Positions 10,254 through 24,017 of a stretch of DNA of 64,000 nt are shown piece by piece. How positions within the stretch are numbered: position 1 is the first letter of the stretch; each line of letters starts with the position of its first letter. Origin of the DNA: Siphonodentalium dalli (Eukaryota > Mollusca > Scaphopoda > Gadilida > Siphonodentaliidae). Location: positions 127,831,605-127,895,604 of the forward strand of contig CP136064.1 in NCBI GenBank assembly GCA_032622095.1. Reading direction: 5' to 3'. A model generated the notes under the pieces. That model was not told where the DNA came from, searched no databases, and saw only the letters and a list, made by a program, of their open reading frames with translations. The position numbers were made by a program, and so were the translations under genes.

Positions 10254-11440
10254 ATTAAGTTAAAATAATAAAATAACAGATTCCCATTGCAGGTGCACAA
10301 ACCTAACCCCTAACCCTAATCCTAAAGCTATTGACTGAAAAATGTAGGAATAAAAGCTCCCACAAATAATGCATGTTGCAAAATAACTCCACCAAAAAAA
10401 AGTTGGACAGAGGTCATCGCAGGTCCCAGGTTCCCATGGTACTAAATATCTGTGCCAAGTTTTAAAAAATTGACCTAAAAATGTAGAAATACCCACATAC
10501 CAAATTTTATTGGCATGAATGTAATATTATGAGCGAACATACCAAATGGCTATAATATAATATCGTGATGTGGTCTTATTTTTGGATTAAAACTAACTAT
10601 TATAAATTTTCCGCCATTTGTTGAGAATAATTCTAACTAGAGGTGTGACTGTCCCAATGGGACTATGGATACACCCCTGTTTTTAAAATACTAAGATGTT
10701 TCACATGCCAGTAAACATTTAGTTAAAATAATAAAATAACAGTCCCCATTGCAGGTGTACAACCATAACCCTAATCTTAAACCTATTGACCGAAAAATGT
10801 AGGAGTAAAAGCTTGGACAAAATTATGTATGTTGCGAACAAAATTCTAAGTCGAAAGAGGGGAATAACTCCACACACAAAATGTCGGACAGACGTCATAA
10901 TCGCAGGTGCACAGGTTCCCATAGTACTAAATATCAGTGCCAAGATTAAAAAACATTGACCGAAAAATGTAGGAATAAAAGCTCGGACAAAATTATGCAT
11001 GTTGCAAAAAAAGTTTCCAAGTCGAAAAAGGGGGATAACTCCACCAAAAAATGTCGGACAGATGTCATAATCGCAGGTGCACAAGTTCCCATGGTACTAA
11101 ATATCTGTGCCACGTTTTTTTTAAATTGACCGAAAAATGTAGGAATAAAAGCTCGGACAAAAGTATACATGTTGCAAAAAAATTCTAAGTGGAAAAAGGG
11201 GGATAACTCCACCAAAAAAAGTCATACAGACGTCATAATCGCAGGTGCACAGGTTCCCATGGTGTTTGATGTCTGTGCCAAGTTTCACGGAAATTGATCA
11301 AAAAACGACTGAGAAAAACTCCGGACAAATTTGTGTCCACGGACGGACGGACGACGGACGGACGGTACGACGGACAAGCTGACTCCAGTATACCCCCCCT
11401 AACTTCGTTGCGGGGGGGTATAATAATATACCCGACAATT
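10254..11440 (-). repeat. ~170 bp tandem repeat element with CGGA-rich tract and terminal hairpin
   Basis: The block GTTCCCATGGTACTAAATAT recurs, with variation, at about 10431, 10915, 11085 and 11253. Each is followed by AATTGACCGAAAAATGTAGG-like DNA and GGGGATAACTCCACC. The last copy runs into a CGGACGGACGAC tract (11338-11376), then a hairpin made of TATACCCCCC (about 11390) and GGGGGGTATA (about 11412). It reads like a mobile repeat whose copies end in a C/G hairpin. All frames through it are periodic and AT-driven, so no gene is called. Confidence 0.75.
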
Positions 11441-11770
11441 GCCGATACTTTGAATACATGTGACATCATTGTGTTCTGTCTATTTAAGTCGATTGAGATG
11501 CATTCATTTAGTTCCTTTTATTTTGCATCACATTGGACAAGACTTAATTAGAGTATAAATCACTTTCACATGGTTGGGAATATAGTGGAGGGGTGATTGG
11601 TGTATGGTTATTAAATTTCTAATAATCATTTCCCATGGAAAGTTACTGTTTTGACGCATTAAAAATCAAAATCAAAACATGGATCTGACGGTTTAAAGTT
11701 TCCGAAACGTGTTCTGCCCTGACAAAAAAAATACAATTGCAACCAAGAACGCCATTCCCAAAGAATTGTG
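11441..11770. other. Spacer before array 1, no gene seen
   Basis: Unique AT-rich sequence that ends abruptly where the first ~6.12 kb unit begins. The next base runs match later unit junctions. Confidence 0.6.
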
Positions 11771-12375
11771 CGAATCCTAAATGACTGACAGATGATGGGT
11801 TTCTCAGTAAAGCATTGTGCTTTACAATTTCTAAAGAATGGCTAGGTCTTTAGTTTAATATCACATTACATATTTCAAGTTGCCATTGCTTGCTGACCAC
11901 ATTTGACACAAATATGACACCAGTATGTTTATGAACAGAAACGCATTTCAATTGATATTAACAAAATATACAGAGATTTAATTCTTACCTCTGAAGCATT
12001 TAATGGCCAAATTATGCAATAATTTATCACACCCACAACATAATACGATCATGCACATAGAACTCGTCAGAGGGAAAAAACTGGTCTGAAATTCACCGTG
12101 AAATGCCTTAATTTCACTTTTCAAACTCCCGACAAAATTTCTCTACAGGGAGACGCAAATATTGTCACTGGAACCTCTTTGAAATTACTCCTATAATGAC
12201 CAACCTCTATACCAAATTTAACTGATATCCTCAGATATATACGCAGATGGTGGATCGGCAGACAAAACAGATGGATGGAGGATAAATGCAAACCTGCACA
12301 GCCAGCATTGTCTTCAGTATAAATGAAGATATTATTAAATTCTGACAAAAATCATTGGATTACTTACAGTACAGT

Positions 12376-12530
12376 GTGTTAGTCCGACAGTTTGGTAGCC
12401 CGAAGGTTCATTAATCAGAATGTTCCATTGTCCAAGGTTTCATTAGTAAGAGGGTTTATTGGTCTGTGGGTTTGATAGTCTGGCAGTTTGGTATTGTAAG
12501 GGTCTATCAGTCCGAGGTTTCAGTAGATCA
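12376..12530. repeat. Degenerate minisatellite, core AGTCCGAAGGTTCATTA
   Basis: Successive blocks read as GTCCGACAGTTTGGTAG, GCCCGAAGGTTCATTA, GTCCAAGGTTTCATTAG, and similar, about 17 bp apart. The core GAAGGTTC is the reverse complement of the core of the GAACCTTC minisatellites in segment B. It recurs in unit 2 (about 18500-18655) and unit 3 (about 24622-24777). Confidence 0.7.
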
Positions 12531-14990
12531 CATGTCCAGTTCAAAGAGACACAAGTATCACAGTGAACATCTATTAACACAATGAATAGTGGAGCAGCAG
12601 AGACCAGAAATAAATTGAATCAATCATTTCACTGAGGCCAAAGAAAATTAAATATCTGGTTTGGGTTACAAGCCGAAAATAAATAGGGTACATATGTATT
12701 AGGTCAACATGAATTTTTTTTTTTTTAATTAATTTTTTTATTTTTACATAGTCTTAATATGACTTTGCATGTGCGTATTTAACTCTGCAAGATTGACATA
12801 AAACTACTTTTGATTATTTTTGTAAAAAATTTAATATTACACTGAGAAATCAACCTATTCTGAGATGTTGAAATGTGTTTTTTGTGTTTTATGAATTTTT
12901 TGGAGAAAAAATTCAATAAATTTTCTTGAAAACCATGAAAAAAACTTCAGGGTAGGGCTGGGTCCGTAGGGAACCTAAACCACAAATATTTTTTTCTTTG
13001 GCCCGACCACTAATATTTATATGTCAAAATGTTCGCACAGATATGAGGAATATGAAAACTGAGTTAGCCAGAAACAAAGATCTGTGTGAACTGAGATTTT
13101 GGGGAAAAAACCTCTTTTTTGTAAATAAATCAGTAAAAACTGGAATTGAGCTCTAGGAATAATATTTCACCTTACTTTTTGCTGGAAACTCACATGAACT
13201 GTAGTGTATGGTCATGTTTACATGATGAAAATGGTTTGATGATTATTTCATTATCCTATGGTTAACTTTGGAGTAAAATTCAAAAATAATTATGAAAATG
13301 AGATAATTTTGGAATCCACCAAAACATAATATACATCGTTAACCCTTTGAACCCTGGCGCCCCACAGTGATCGACACCCTGACCCGGGGCTCCCAGTGGT
13401 ATGTCCGCCCTTAAATTAGACATGGTCTAGTAGCATGGTGTTGATTGTGTTCAAATTGCGACACCGGTCTGAAACTTTACAGGTTTGTCCCCCATGGATC
13501 ATCGATTATTATAAGATCGCGAGACTTTGCCTCGCGGCAACTCCTTGGTAACGGTTGCTAGGAATGTTGGAATGTTAAATATCATGACTGAACTAACTAG
13601 CATAAATTTGTGTCACTATTAATCCATATAATTTTATAACAACTCAACCGACAGAAATATTCAAACCCGTCTACACTAGCGAACACATACGAAAACGAAA
13701 GCACGCGCATGCGTAATAGATCAGAAATCTGGGAAAACACGCGAAATTAACATAATTTATTTGTATTTGAAAATGGTGATATGTTTTCCAATCCGGGATT
13801 AAACTAACAAATCTGTAATTCTGACAACTTTTATATCACAATCTATGTGTGAACACAAAGAATACAATCTCTGCTACAGGTAATTAAGACTAATGTATTT
13901 GTAGATAATTTAAGAGAAAATGGTATTTTGATGGGTCATATCGGTGGTCACTGATGTTGACCTGCTTCAAAATGTGTGCTAACTTTGCTTTCAGCTCTTT
14001 TATTTATAGACTAGAAGGATTAATACAATCGTAAATGTCCAAATATTAAAATATGTATTAATCCGAATAGTCTAATTTGTTGGACTATTCAGTCAGCTGC
14101 TGCAATGCAAAATTACACAGCAGTTATAAAAATTAGTGAATATTTTAATGCAAAACTCTGCAGTTGCAAATATTTATGGATGTGACTTTTTTATCAGGCG
14201 GGTTGGCTTCTAATTTGTTCCAATACAAGGTTGGTGTATTTATTTATTTATTTTATATTCCTTTTTCAAAACTAGGTCAAGCGTTGTGAGTCCACAAATT
14301 CTCAACTTAAGAAAAGTAAATTTATAAATATTGAGAGCTGTAGCTTACCTAGCCCCCGTCGTCAGTTAAATGTTACATGTCTGTTAAACGACACGGCCGC
14401 TTCAGTGAATAGTTCCATTTTTCCAATCCAGACCACTTACTGCTTCATCTATAAATCCCCATTCAATTATCAGATTATGTGACTGATTGGTCAGTGTTAA
14501 ATTGGTGTCACTTGAACTCCCCGGCATAAAGGATCATAAACATTTTGTCTACTGACACACAATCTAAATATGGATAGACAATATATCGACATTCGTGCCT
14601 TGGCTTCAGTTCTTCAAGTTTTATTCTGAAACTGCACCCATCCAAAAGGGGGAGAAAGAAAACAATATGTGCCCCTCCAACGACTCGACAGTGCCACGGA
14701 TGAGAAAAAGCGGGAACTAAATAGGTTTTGATAAAACGTGAGCCACACAGACCGATTTTCGCAAGCTGAGATCAGTCTCCAATCCAGGATTAACCGCTGC
14801 CCGCGCCCATACGTTGTCCGCGACCACTCGTATTGCCAAGAAATGTATCATTTATGTATTTGAGACGTTCGTAGGTTACAATTCATTCTGCATTATTCTG
14901 AGAAGCTGAACAGCCCAAATTCATTTGAAAATTGTCCAGATCAAGCTAGAATGACTCGGAATTGCAACTGACAAAAGACATCAATAAACA

Positions 14991-15121
14991 AGAAAACCAT
15001 AGTCAGAAATGGTAACGCCACCAAGATCGTATTATTAGCCATAAATATAAATAACAAGAAAACCATAGTCAGAAATGGTAACGCCACCAAGATCGTATTA
15101 TCAGCCATAAATATAAATAAT
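14991..15121. repeat. 66 bp direct tandem duplication
   Basis: The block beginning AGAAAACCATAGTCAGAAAT at 14991 is repeated at 15057 with one visible change (TATTAGCC against TATCAGCC). It sits exactly at the A/B boundary and is present in all three units. Confidence 0.9.
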
Positions 15122-15299
15122 AATACAATTATTCTATAAACTAGCTTTCAAATTTTATGCGGGAAATTTGCGTACTTCCATATTTCAAGTTTTCCCGTTT
15201 CTCGTGTCATACATTACTTTCATCAAACTGTCTTCTTTATTACACAAGCTGATAGGCCCGACTTCACCCGGGCTGTTTCCCATCTGCTTTCCGGTGAAA

Positions 15300-15830
15300 G
15301 GTGCGATTTGACCTTCAATTGACTATTTCGAAAGTCAAGGTCAGGTCAGGGTCATGATTTGTCCAGTCCAAAACACCCCCACCCGTAGAAAAGTACCCAT
15401 AGGTATCAAATTTCGTCGAAATCCGTCCGTTTTACCCAACTTGACCTTTAATGAACAATTTTGAAGGTCAAGGTAAGGTCAGAGTCATGATTTGACCCGT
15501 CCAAAACACCCCCCCCCCCCGACAAAAGTACCCATAGGTATCAAATTTCGTCGAAATCTATCCGTTTTATCCGAGTTGACCTTTGATTGGCCATGTTGAA
15601 GGTCAAGGTCAGGCCGAGGTCACGATTTGACCCGTTCAAAACTCTCCTCGGACCAAAGTATCCCTAGGTATCAAATTTCGCCGAAATTTGTCCGTTTTAC
15701 CCAAATTTACCTTGCATTGACAGTTTTAAAGGTCAAGGTCAGGTCGGGGTCACGATTTGACCCGTCCAAAACACTTCCCGGACACAAATACCCATAAGTA
15801 TCAAATTACGTTGAAATCTATGGAAAGCCG
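15300..15830. repeat. ~135 bp tandem repeats with DR5 AGGTCA motifs (B, unit 1)
   Basis: Four copies of a ~135 bp unit each contain ATAGGTATCAAATTTCG-like DNA and a half-site cluster. AGGTCA-N5-GGGTCA is at 15338-15354, AGGTCA-N5-AGGTCA at 15606-15622, AGGTCA-N5-GGGTCA at 15736-15752, and a degenerate version at 15471-15487. Most are preceded by TCA, giving TCAAGGTCA, and followed by TTTGACCC in inverse orientation. A C12 tract lies at 15509. Confidence 0.9.
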
Positions 15831-16431
15831 AGGAGGACATGTTGGTCGCTAATTGCTAGATATACGACGCGGTATTTTGAAGGTGTTTCAAACTAGGAGA
15901 TAGAAGTATTCTGCCTTTCAAATGGTGATGAATTATAGTAGTTTATTCAAATTTTATGGCATAAATTGTTATTAAAATCGTATATACTATAAAAAATTAA
16001 TGACTCGAAAATTAAGTGGGCCTTTAAACAAAGTCACAATTGCATTTAGGCTCATCTCATACTCGTCCATTCAGCGATATTCTACTGCGCAGTTTGTTAT
16101 AGCCTCCAGTATTTATTGAGCGTTATACCCCCAACTCTTATAATTCGCCTTTAGCAGGCGTACTCTTGCCTCAGATTATTGAGATATTAGGTCACACATA
16201 ATCACATTAAATCGCATCGTAACATAGCAATTGTGTGGGCTCCTTGGCGTGAATATGTAATGAGAAATAAGGTCATACGTAATGACATTAAACTCAAGAA
16301 AACCCTCGAAAACAAAACAAAATCACATTTAATGTTTTACGTTATTTCCTTCATAAAAAGAATCTTCGTGATAATGAACCCTCTCGTTACTTTAGAATAT
16401 AGAATTAACCTTAAAATAAAAAAAATCTTTG

Positions 16432-16545
16432 GAACACAGAACCTTCGGAATAACGAACCTTCGGATTGGTGAACCTTCGGAATAGCGAACATTCAGAGAA
16501 ATTTCGGAATAGTGGACCTTCGGGATAGTGAACCTTCGGAATAGA
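16432..16545. repeat. Minisatellite, unit AACCTTCGGAATAGCG
   Basis: Blocks of about 16-18 bp (GAACCTTCGGAATAACG, GAACCTTCGGATTGGTG, GGACCTTCGGGATAGTG and so on) follow one another. Equivalents lie near 22554, 28679 and 30797 in the other B copies. Confidence 0.85.
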
Positions 16546-16969
16546 GACATGCCGCCAATATTCATATTATATGCCCAGAGTTCAAAGGTATGGACCCATA
16601 AAATTCTAAACTTGGCCCTTAAAATATTGAACTCCAAATTGGAGCACACACAGAACACCACTTAAGTCAACTGAACCTATGTCATGTCCCAATGCGGGAG
16701 GGTCCATATATACCACAACATTCATAGTATATGCCAAGAATTCAAAGGTATGGGCCCACGTAATGACATAAAATCTCAAGAAAACCAGCGAAAACAAAAC
16801 AAAATCACATTTAATGTTCTAAGTTAAGTTATTTCCTCCTGTATCTGTATCGGTGTGCGCGCATGATCAGTTCGGATGTGAGCGCACACTCCATATAAAG
16901 AATCTTTGTGAAAATGAACCCTCTCAAATTAGTCTCAATACTTTAAAATATAGAATTAACCTAAAAATA

Positions 16970-17040
16970 ACAAAAACCTTCGGAATAGAGAACCTTCGGA
17001 ATAGCGGACCTTCGGGATAGCAAACCTTCATAATAGAAGC
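16970..17040. repeat. Second minisatellite block, unit AACCTTCGGAATAGAG
   Basis: Four units (AACCTTCGGAATAGAG, AACCTTCGGAATAGCG, GACCTTCGGGATAGCA and a decayed CTTCATAATAG). It belongs to the same family as the block at 16432 and recurs in every B copy. Confidence 0.85.
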
Positions 17041-17404
17041 ATGTCCCCACAATTACACCGGTGACGTAAACACATGTGCCAATCTTAGTTGTACTCTCGC
17101 AATTATCGGTACGATGAAACGGTGACGGAATTTGACGAGGTTTGCCGAATGTACAATCACCCAGTGAATTATCGATCGACCATGCGATATCAAAAAACCA
17201 AAAGCTAGAAACACCACACTAGGTGGCGTAATAATACAATTATTCTATAAACTAGCTTTCAAATTTTATGCGGGAAATTTGCGTACTTCCATATTTCAAG
17301 TTTTCCCGTTTCTCGTGGCATATATACATTACTTTCATCAAACTGTCTTCTTTATTACACAAGCTGATAGGCCCGACTTCACCCGGGCTGTTTCCCATCT
17401 GCTT

Positions 17405-17893
17405 TCCGGTGAAAGGTGCGATTTGACCTTCAATTGACTATTTCGAAAGTCAAGGTCAGGTCAGGGTCATGATTTGTCCAGTCCAAAACACCCCCACCCG
17501 TAGAAAACTACCCATAGGTATCAAATTTCGTCGAAATCCGTCCGTTTTACCCAACTTGACCTTTAATTAACAATTTTGAAGGTCAAGGTAAGGTCAGAGT
17601 CATGATTTGACCCGTCCAAAACAACCCCCCCCCCCCCGACAAAAGTACCCATAGGTATCAAATTTCGTCGAAATCTATCCGTTTTATCCGAGTTGACCTT
17701 TGATTGGCCATATTGAAGGTCAAGGTCAGGCCGAGGTCACGATTTGACCCGTTCAAAACTCTCCTCGGACCAAAGTATCCCTAGGTATCAAATTTCGCCG
17801 AAATTTGTCCGTTTTACCCAAATTGACCTTGCATTGACAGTTTTAATGGTCAAGGTCAGGTCGGGGTCACGATTTGACCCGTTCAAAACACTT
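17405..17893. repeat. DR5 half-site repeats (B', unit 1)
   Basis: Same organisation as the B copy: canonical DR5 clusters, the first at 17453-17469, and a C13 tract starting at 17625. It is truncated where it meets the next A segment. Confidence 0.9.
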
Positions 17894-20800
17894 CCCGAAT
17901 CCTAAATGACTGACAGATGATGGGTTTCTCAGTAAAGCATTGTGCTTTACAATTTCTAAAGAATGGCTAGGTCTTTAGTTTAATATCACATTACATATTT
18001 CAAGTTGCCATTGCTTGCTGACCACATTTGACACAAATATGACACCAGTATGTTTATGAACAGAAACGCATTTCAATTGATATTAACAAAATATACAGAG
18101 ATTTAATTCTTACCTCTGAAGCATTTAATGGCCAAATTATGCAATAATTTATCACACCCACAACATAATACGATCATGCACATAGAACTCGTCAGAGGGA
18201 AAAAACTGGTCTGAAATTCACCGTGAAATGCCTTAATTTCACTTTTCAAACTCCCGACAAAATTTCTCTACAGGGAGACGCAAATATTGTCACTGGAACC
18301 TCTTTGAAATTACTCCTATAATGACCAACCTCTATACCAAATTTAACTGATATCCTCAGATATATACGCAGATGGTGGATCGGCAGACAAAACAGATGGA
18401 TGGAGGATAAATGCAAACCTGCACAGCCAGCATTGTCTTCAGTATAAATGAAGATATTATTAAATTCTGACAAAAATCATTGGATTACTTACAGTACAGT
18501 GTGTTAGTCCGACAGTTTGGTAGCCCGAAGGTTCATTAATCAGAATGTTCCATTGTCCAAGGTTTCATTAGTAAGAGGGTTTATTGGTCTGTGGGTTTGA
18601 TAGTCTGGCAGTTTGGTATTGTAAGGGTCTATCAGTCCGAGGTTTCAGTAGATCACATGTCCAGTTCAAAGAGACACAAGTATCACAGTGAACATCTATT
18701 AACACAATGAATAGTGGAGCAGCAGAGACCAGAAATAAATTGAATCAATCATTTCACTGAGGCCAAAGAAAATTAAATATCTGGTTTGGGTTACAAGCCG
18801 AAAATAAATAGGGTACATATGTATTAGGTCAACATGAATTTTTTTTTTTTTAATTAATTTTTTTATTTTTACATAGTCTTAATATGACTTTGCATGTGCG
18901 TATTTAACTCTGCAAGATTGACATAAAACTACTTTTGATTATTTTTGTAAAAAATTTAATATTACACTGAGAAATCAACCTATTCTGAGATGTTGAAATG
19001 TGTTTTTTGTGTTTTATGAATTTTTTGGAGAAAAAATTCAATAAATTTTCTTGAAAACCATGAAAAAAACTTCAGGGTAGGGCTGGGTCCGTAGGGAACC
19101 TAAACCACAAATATTTTTTTCTTTGGCCCGACCACTAATATTTATATGTCAAAATGTTCGCACAGATATGAGGAATATGAAAACTGAGTTAGCCAGAAAC
19201 AAAGATCTGTGTGAACTGAGATTTTGGGGAAAAAACCTCTTTTTTGTAAATAAATCAGTAAAAACTGGAATTGAGCTCTAGGAATAATATTTCACCTTAC
19301 TTTTTGCTGGAAACTCACATGAACTGTAGTGTATGGTCATGTTTACATGATGAAAATGGTTTGATGATTATTTCATTATCCTATGGTTAACTTTGGAGTA
19401 AAATTCAAAAATAATTATGAAAATGAGATAATTTTGGAATCCACCAAAACATAATATACATCGTTAACCCTTTGAACCCTGGCGCCCCACAGTGATCGAC
19501 ACCCTGACCCGGGGCTCCCAGTGGTATGTCCGCCCTTAAATTAGACATGGTCTAGTAGCATGGTGTTGATTGTGTTCAAATTGCGACACCGGTCTGAAAC
19601 TTTACAGGTTTGTCCCCCATGGATCATCGATTATTATAAGATCGCGAGACTTTGCCTCGCGGCAACTCCTTGGTAACGGTTGCTAGGAATGTTGGAATGT
19701 TAAATATCATGACTGAACTAACTAGCATAAATTTGTGTCACTATTAATCCATATAATTTTATAACAACTCAACCGACAGAAATATTCAAACCCGTCTACA
19801 CTAGCGAACACATACGAAAACGAAAGCACGCGCATGCGTAATAGATCAGAAATCTGGGAAAACACGCGAAATTAACATAATTTATTTGTATTTGAAAATG
19901 GTGATATGTTTTCCAATCCGGGATTAAACTAACAAATCTGTAATTCTGACAACTTTTATATCACAATCTATGTGTGAACACAAAGAATACAATCTCTGCT
20001 ACAGGTAATTAAGACTAATGTATTTGTAGATAATTTAAGAGAAAATGGTATTTTGATGGGTCATATCGGTGGTCACTGATGTTGACCTGCTTCAAAATGT
20101 GTGCTAACTTTGCTTTCAGCTCTTTTATTTATAGACTAGAAGGATTAATACAATCGTAAATGTCCAAATATTAAAATATGTATTAATCCGAATAGTCTAA
20201 TTTGTTGGACTATTCAGTCAGCTGCTGCAATGCAAAATTACACAGCAGTTATAAAAATTAGTGAATATTTTAATGCAAAACTCTGCAGTTGCAAATATTT
20301 ATGGATGTGACTTTTTTATCAGGCGGGTTGGCTTCTAATTTGTTCCAATACAAGGTTGGTGTATTTATTTATTTATTTTATATTCCTTTTTCAAAACTAG
20401 GTCAAGCGTTGTGAGTCCACAAATTCTCAACTTAAGAAAAGTAAATTTATAAATATTGAGAGCTGTAGCTTACCTAGCCCCCGTCGTCAGTTAAATGTTA
20501 CATGTCTGTTAAACGACACGGCCGCTTCAGTGAATAGTTCCATTTTTCCAATCCAGACCACTTACTGCTTCATCTATAAATCCCCATTCAATTATCAGAT
20601 TATGTGACTGATTGGTCAGTGTTAAATTGGTGTCACTTGAACTCCCCGGCATAAAGGATCATAAACATTTTGTCTACTGACACACAATCTAAATATGGAT
20701 AGACAATATATCGACATTCGTGCCTTGGCTTCAGTTCTTCAAGTTTTATTCTGAAACTGCACCCATCCAAAAGGGGGAGAAAGAAAACAATATGTGCCCC

Positions 20801-21419
20801 TCCAACGACTCGACAGTGCCACGGATGAGAAAAAGCGGGAACTAAATAGGTTTTGATAAAACGTGAGCCACACAGACCGATTTTCGCAAGCTGAGATCAG
20901 TCTCCAATCCAGGATTAACCGCTGCCCGCGCCCATACGTTGTCCGCGACCACTCGTATTGCCAAGAAATGTATCATTTATGTATTTGAGACGTTCGTAGG
21001 TTACAATTCATTCTGCATTATTCTGAGAAGCTGAACAGCCCAAATTCATTTGAAAATTGTCCAGATCAAGCTAGAATGACTCGGAATTGCAACTGACAAA
21101 AGACATCAATAAACAAGAAAACCATAGTCAGAAATGGTAACGCCACCAAGATCGTATTATTAGCCATAAATATAAATAACAAGAAAACCATAGTCAGAAA
21201 TGGTAACGCCACCAAGATCGTATTATCAGCCATAAATATAAATAATAATACAATTATTCTATAAACTAGCTTTCAAATTTTATGCGGGAAATTTGCGTAC
21301 TTCCATATTTCAAGTTTTCCCGTTTCTCGTGTCATACATTACTTTCATCAAACTGTCTTCTTTATTACACAAGCTGATAGGCCCGACTTCACCCGGGCTG
21401 TTTCCCATCTGCTTTCCGG

Positions 21420-21910
21420 TGAAAGGTGCGATTTGACCTTCAATTGACTATTTCGAAAGTCAAGGTCAGGTCAGGGTCATGATTTGTCCAGTCCAAAACA
21501 CCCCCACCCGTAGAAAAGTACCCATAGGTATCAAATTTCGTCGAAATCCGTCCGTTTTACCCAACTTGACCTTTAATGAACAATTTTGAAGGTCAAGGTA
21601 AGGTCAGAGTCATGATTTGACCCGTCCAAAACACCCCCCCCCCGACAAAAGTACCCATAGGTATCAAATTTCGTCGAAATCTATCCGTTTTATCCGAGTT
21701 GACCTTGATTGGCCATGTTGAAGGTCAAGGTCAGGCCGAGGTCACGATTTGACCCGTTCAAAACTCTCCTCGGACCAAAGTATCCCTAGGTATCAAATTT
21801 CGCCGAAATTTGTCCGTTTTACCCAAATTTACCTTGCATTGACAGTTTTAAAGGTCAAGGTCAGGTCGGGGTCACGATTTGACCCGTCCAAAACACTTCC
21901 CGGACACAAA
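21420..21910. repeat. DR5 half-site repeats (B, unit 2)
   Basis: Same three canonical and one degenerate AGGTCA-N5-RGGTCA clusters as in unit 1, with a C10 tract near 21633. Confidence 0.9.
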
Positions 21911-23529
21911 TACCCATAAGTATCAAATTACGTTGAAATCTATGGAAAGCCGAGGAGGACATGTTGGTCGCTAATTGCTAGATATACGACGCGGTATTTT
22001 GAAGGTGTTTCAAACTAGGAGATAGAAGTATTCTGCCTTTCAAATGGTGATGAATTATAGTAGTTTATTCAAATTTTATGGCATAAATTGTTATTAAAAT
22101 CGTATATACTATAAAAAATTAATGACTCGAAAATTAAGTGGGCCTTTAAACAAAGTCACAATTGCATTTAGGCTCATCTCATACTCGTCCATTCAGCGAT
22201 ATTCTACTGCGCAGTTTGTTATAGCCTCCAGTATTTATTGAGCGTTATACCCCCAACTCTTATAATTCGCCTTTAGCAGGCGTACTCTTGCCTCAGATTA
22301 TTGAGATATTAGGTCACACATAATCACATTAAATCGCATCGTAACATAGCAATTGTGTGGGCTCCTTGGCGTGAATATGTAATGAGAAATAAGGTCATAC
22401 GTAATGACATTAAACTCAAGAAAACCCTCGAAAACAAAACAAAATCACATTTAATGTTTTACGTTATTTCCTTCATAAAAAGAATCTTCGTGATAATGAA
22501 CTCTCTCGTTACTTTAGAATATAGAATTAACCTTAAAATAAAAAAAATCTTTGGAACACAGAACCTTCGGAATAACGAACCTTCGGATTGGTGAACCTTC
22601 GGAATAGCGAACATTCAGAGAAATTTCGGAATAGTGGACCTTCGGGATAGTGAACCTTCGGAATAGAGACATGCCGCCAATATTCATATTATATGCCCAG
22701 AGTTCAAAGGTATGGACCCATAAAATTCTAAACTTGGCCCTTAAAATATTGAACTCCAAATTGGAGCACACACAGAACACCACTTAAGTCAACTGAACCT
22801 ATGTCATGTCCCAATGCGGGAGGGTCCATATATACCACAACATTCATAGTATATGCCAAGAATTCAAAGGTATGGGCCCACGTAATGACATAAAATCTCA
22901 AGAAAACCAGCGAAAACAAAACAAAATCACATTTAATGTTCTAAGTTAAGTTATTTCCTCCTGTATCTGTATCGGTGTGCGCGCATGATCAGTTCGGATG
23001 TGAGCGCACACTCCATATAAAGAATCTTTGTGAAAATGAACCCTCTCAAATTAGTCTCAATACTTTAAAATATAGAATTAACCTAAAAATAACAAAAACC
23101 TTCGGAATAGAGAACCTTCGGAATAGCGGACCTTCGGGATAGCAAACCTTCATAATAGAAGCATGTCCCCACAATTACACCGGTGACGTAAACACATGTG
23201 CCAATCTTAGTTGTACTCTCGCAATTATCGGTACGATGAAACGGTGACGGAATTTGACGAGGTTTGCCGAATGTACAATCACCCAGTGAATTATCGATCG
23301 ACCATGCGATATCAAAAAACCAAAAGCTAGAAACACCACACTAGGTGGCGTAATAATACAATTATTCTATAAACTAGCTTTCAAATTTTATGCGGGAAAT
23401 TTGCGTACTTCCATATTTCAAGTTTTCCCGTTTCTCGTGGCATATATACATTACTTTCATCAAACTGTCTTCTTTATTACACAAGCTGATAGGCCCGACT
23501 TCACCCGGGCTGTTTCCCATCTGCTTTCC

Positions 23530-24015
23530 GGTGAAAGGTGCGATTTGACCTTCAATTGACTATTTCGAAAGTCAAGGTCAGGTCAGGGTCATGATTTGTC
23601 CAGTCCAAAACACCCCCACCCGTAGAAAACTACCCATAGGTATCAAATTTCGTCGAAATCCGTCCGTTTTACCCAACTTGACCTTTAATTAACAATTTTG
23701 AAGGTCAAGGTAAGGTCAGAGTCATGATTTGACCCGTCCAAAACAACCCCCCCCCCCCCGACAAAAGTACCCATAGGTATCAAATTTCGTCGAAATCTAT
23801 CCGTTTTATCCGAGTTGACCTTTGATTGGCCATATTGAAGGTCAAGGTCAGGCCGAGGTCACGATTTGACCCGTTCAAAACTCTCCTCGGACCAAAGTAT
23901 CCCTAGGTATCAAATTTCGCCGAAATTTGTCCGTTTTACCCAAATTGACCTTGCATTGACAGTTTTAATGGTCAAGGTCAGGTCGGGGTCACGATTTGAC
24001 CCGTTCAAAACACTT
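23530..24015. repeat. DR5 half-site repeats (B', unit 2)
   Basis: Truncated copy ending at the unit 2/unit 3 junction, with a C13 tract near 23747. Confidence 0.9.
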
Positions 24016-24017
24016 CC

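Larger units (their letters stand above)
11771..17895. repeat. Array 1, unit 1 (6125 bp; A + B + partial B)
   Basis: The unit starts CGAATCCTAAATGACTGACA, which recurs at 17896 and 24018. Segment A runs 11771-15121, B 15122-17232, and a second, truncated B (B') 17233-17895. B' stops inside its DR5 repeats and joins A through the short shared sequence CCCG/CGA, so the junction is not homologous. The three units differ by only a few substitutions and homopolymer lengths. Contents: a minisatellite (12376-12530), a piggyBac-like TTAACCCTTTGAACCCTGG at about 13341, a 66 bp duplication (14991-15121), DR5 repeats and CCTTCGGAATA minisatellites. No coding sequence is recognised in any frame. Confidence 0.95.
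17896..24017. repeat. Array 1, unit 2 (6122 bp)
   Basis: Collinear with unit 1. A starts at 17896 and B near 21245. Differences from unit 1 are single bases (for example CTCTCTCGTT against CCCTCTCGTT near 22500) and C-tract lengths. No gene is recognised. Confidence 0.95.

Noticed and set aside
10301-10324. Telomere-like CCTAACCCCTAACCCTAATC run
   Set aside because: It is part of the ~170 bp repeat; the equivalent place in the next copy (about 10755-10780) reads ACCATAACCCTAATCTTAAA, so it is repeat consensus, not a telomere relic.
12121-12348. 75-codon minus-strand frame repeated in all three array 1 units
   Set aside because: Low-complexity AT-driven translation with no motif; repetition reflects the array, not selection.
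13501-13563. RFX X-box-like GGTAAC/GTTGCTAGG half-sites in array 1
   Set aside because: Spacing does not match a full X-box and there is no gene nearby; probably chance.
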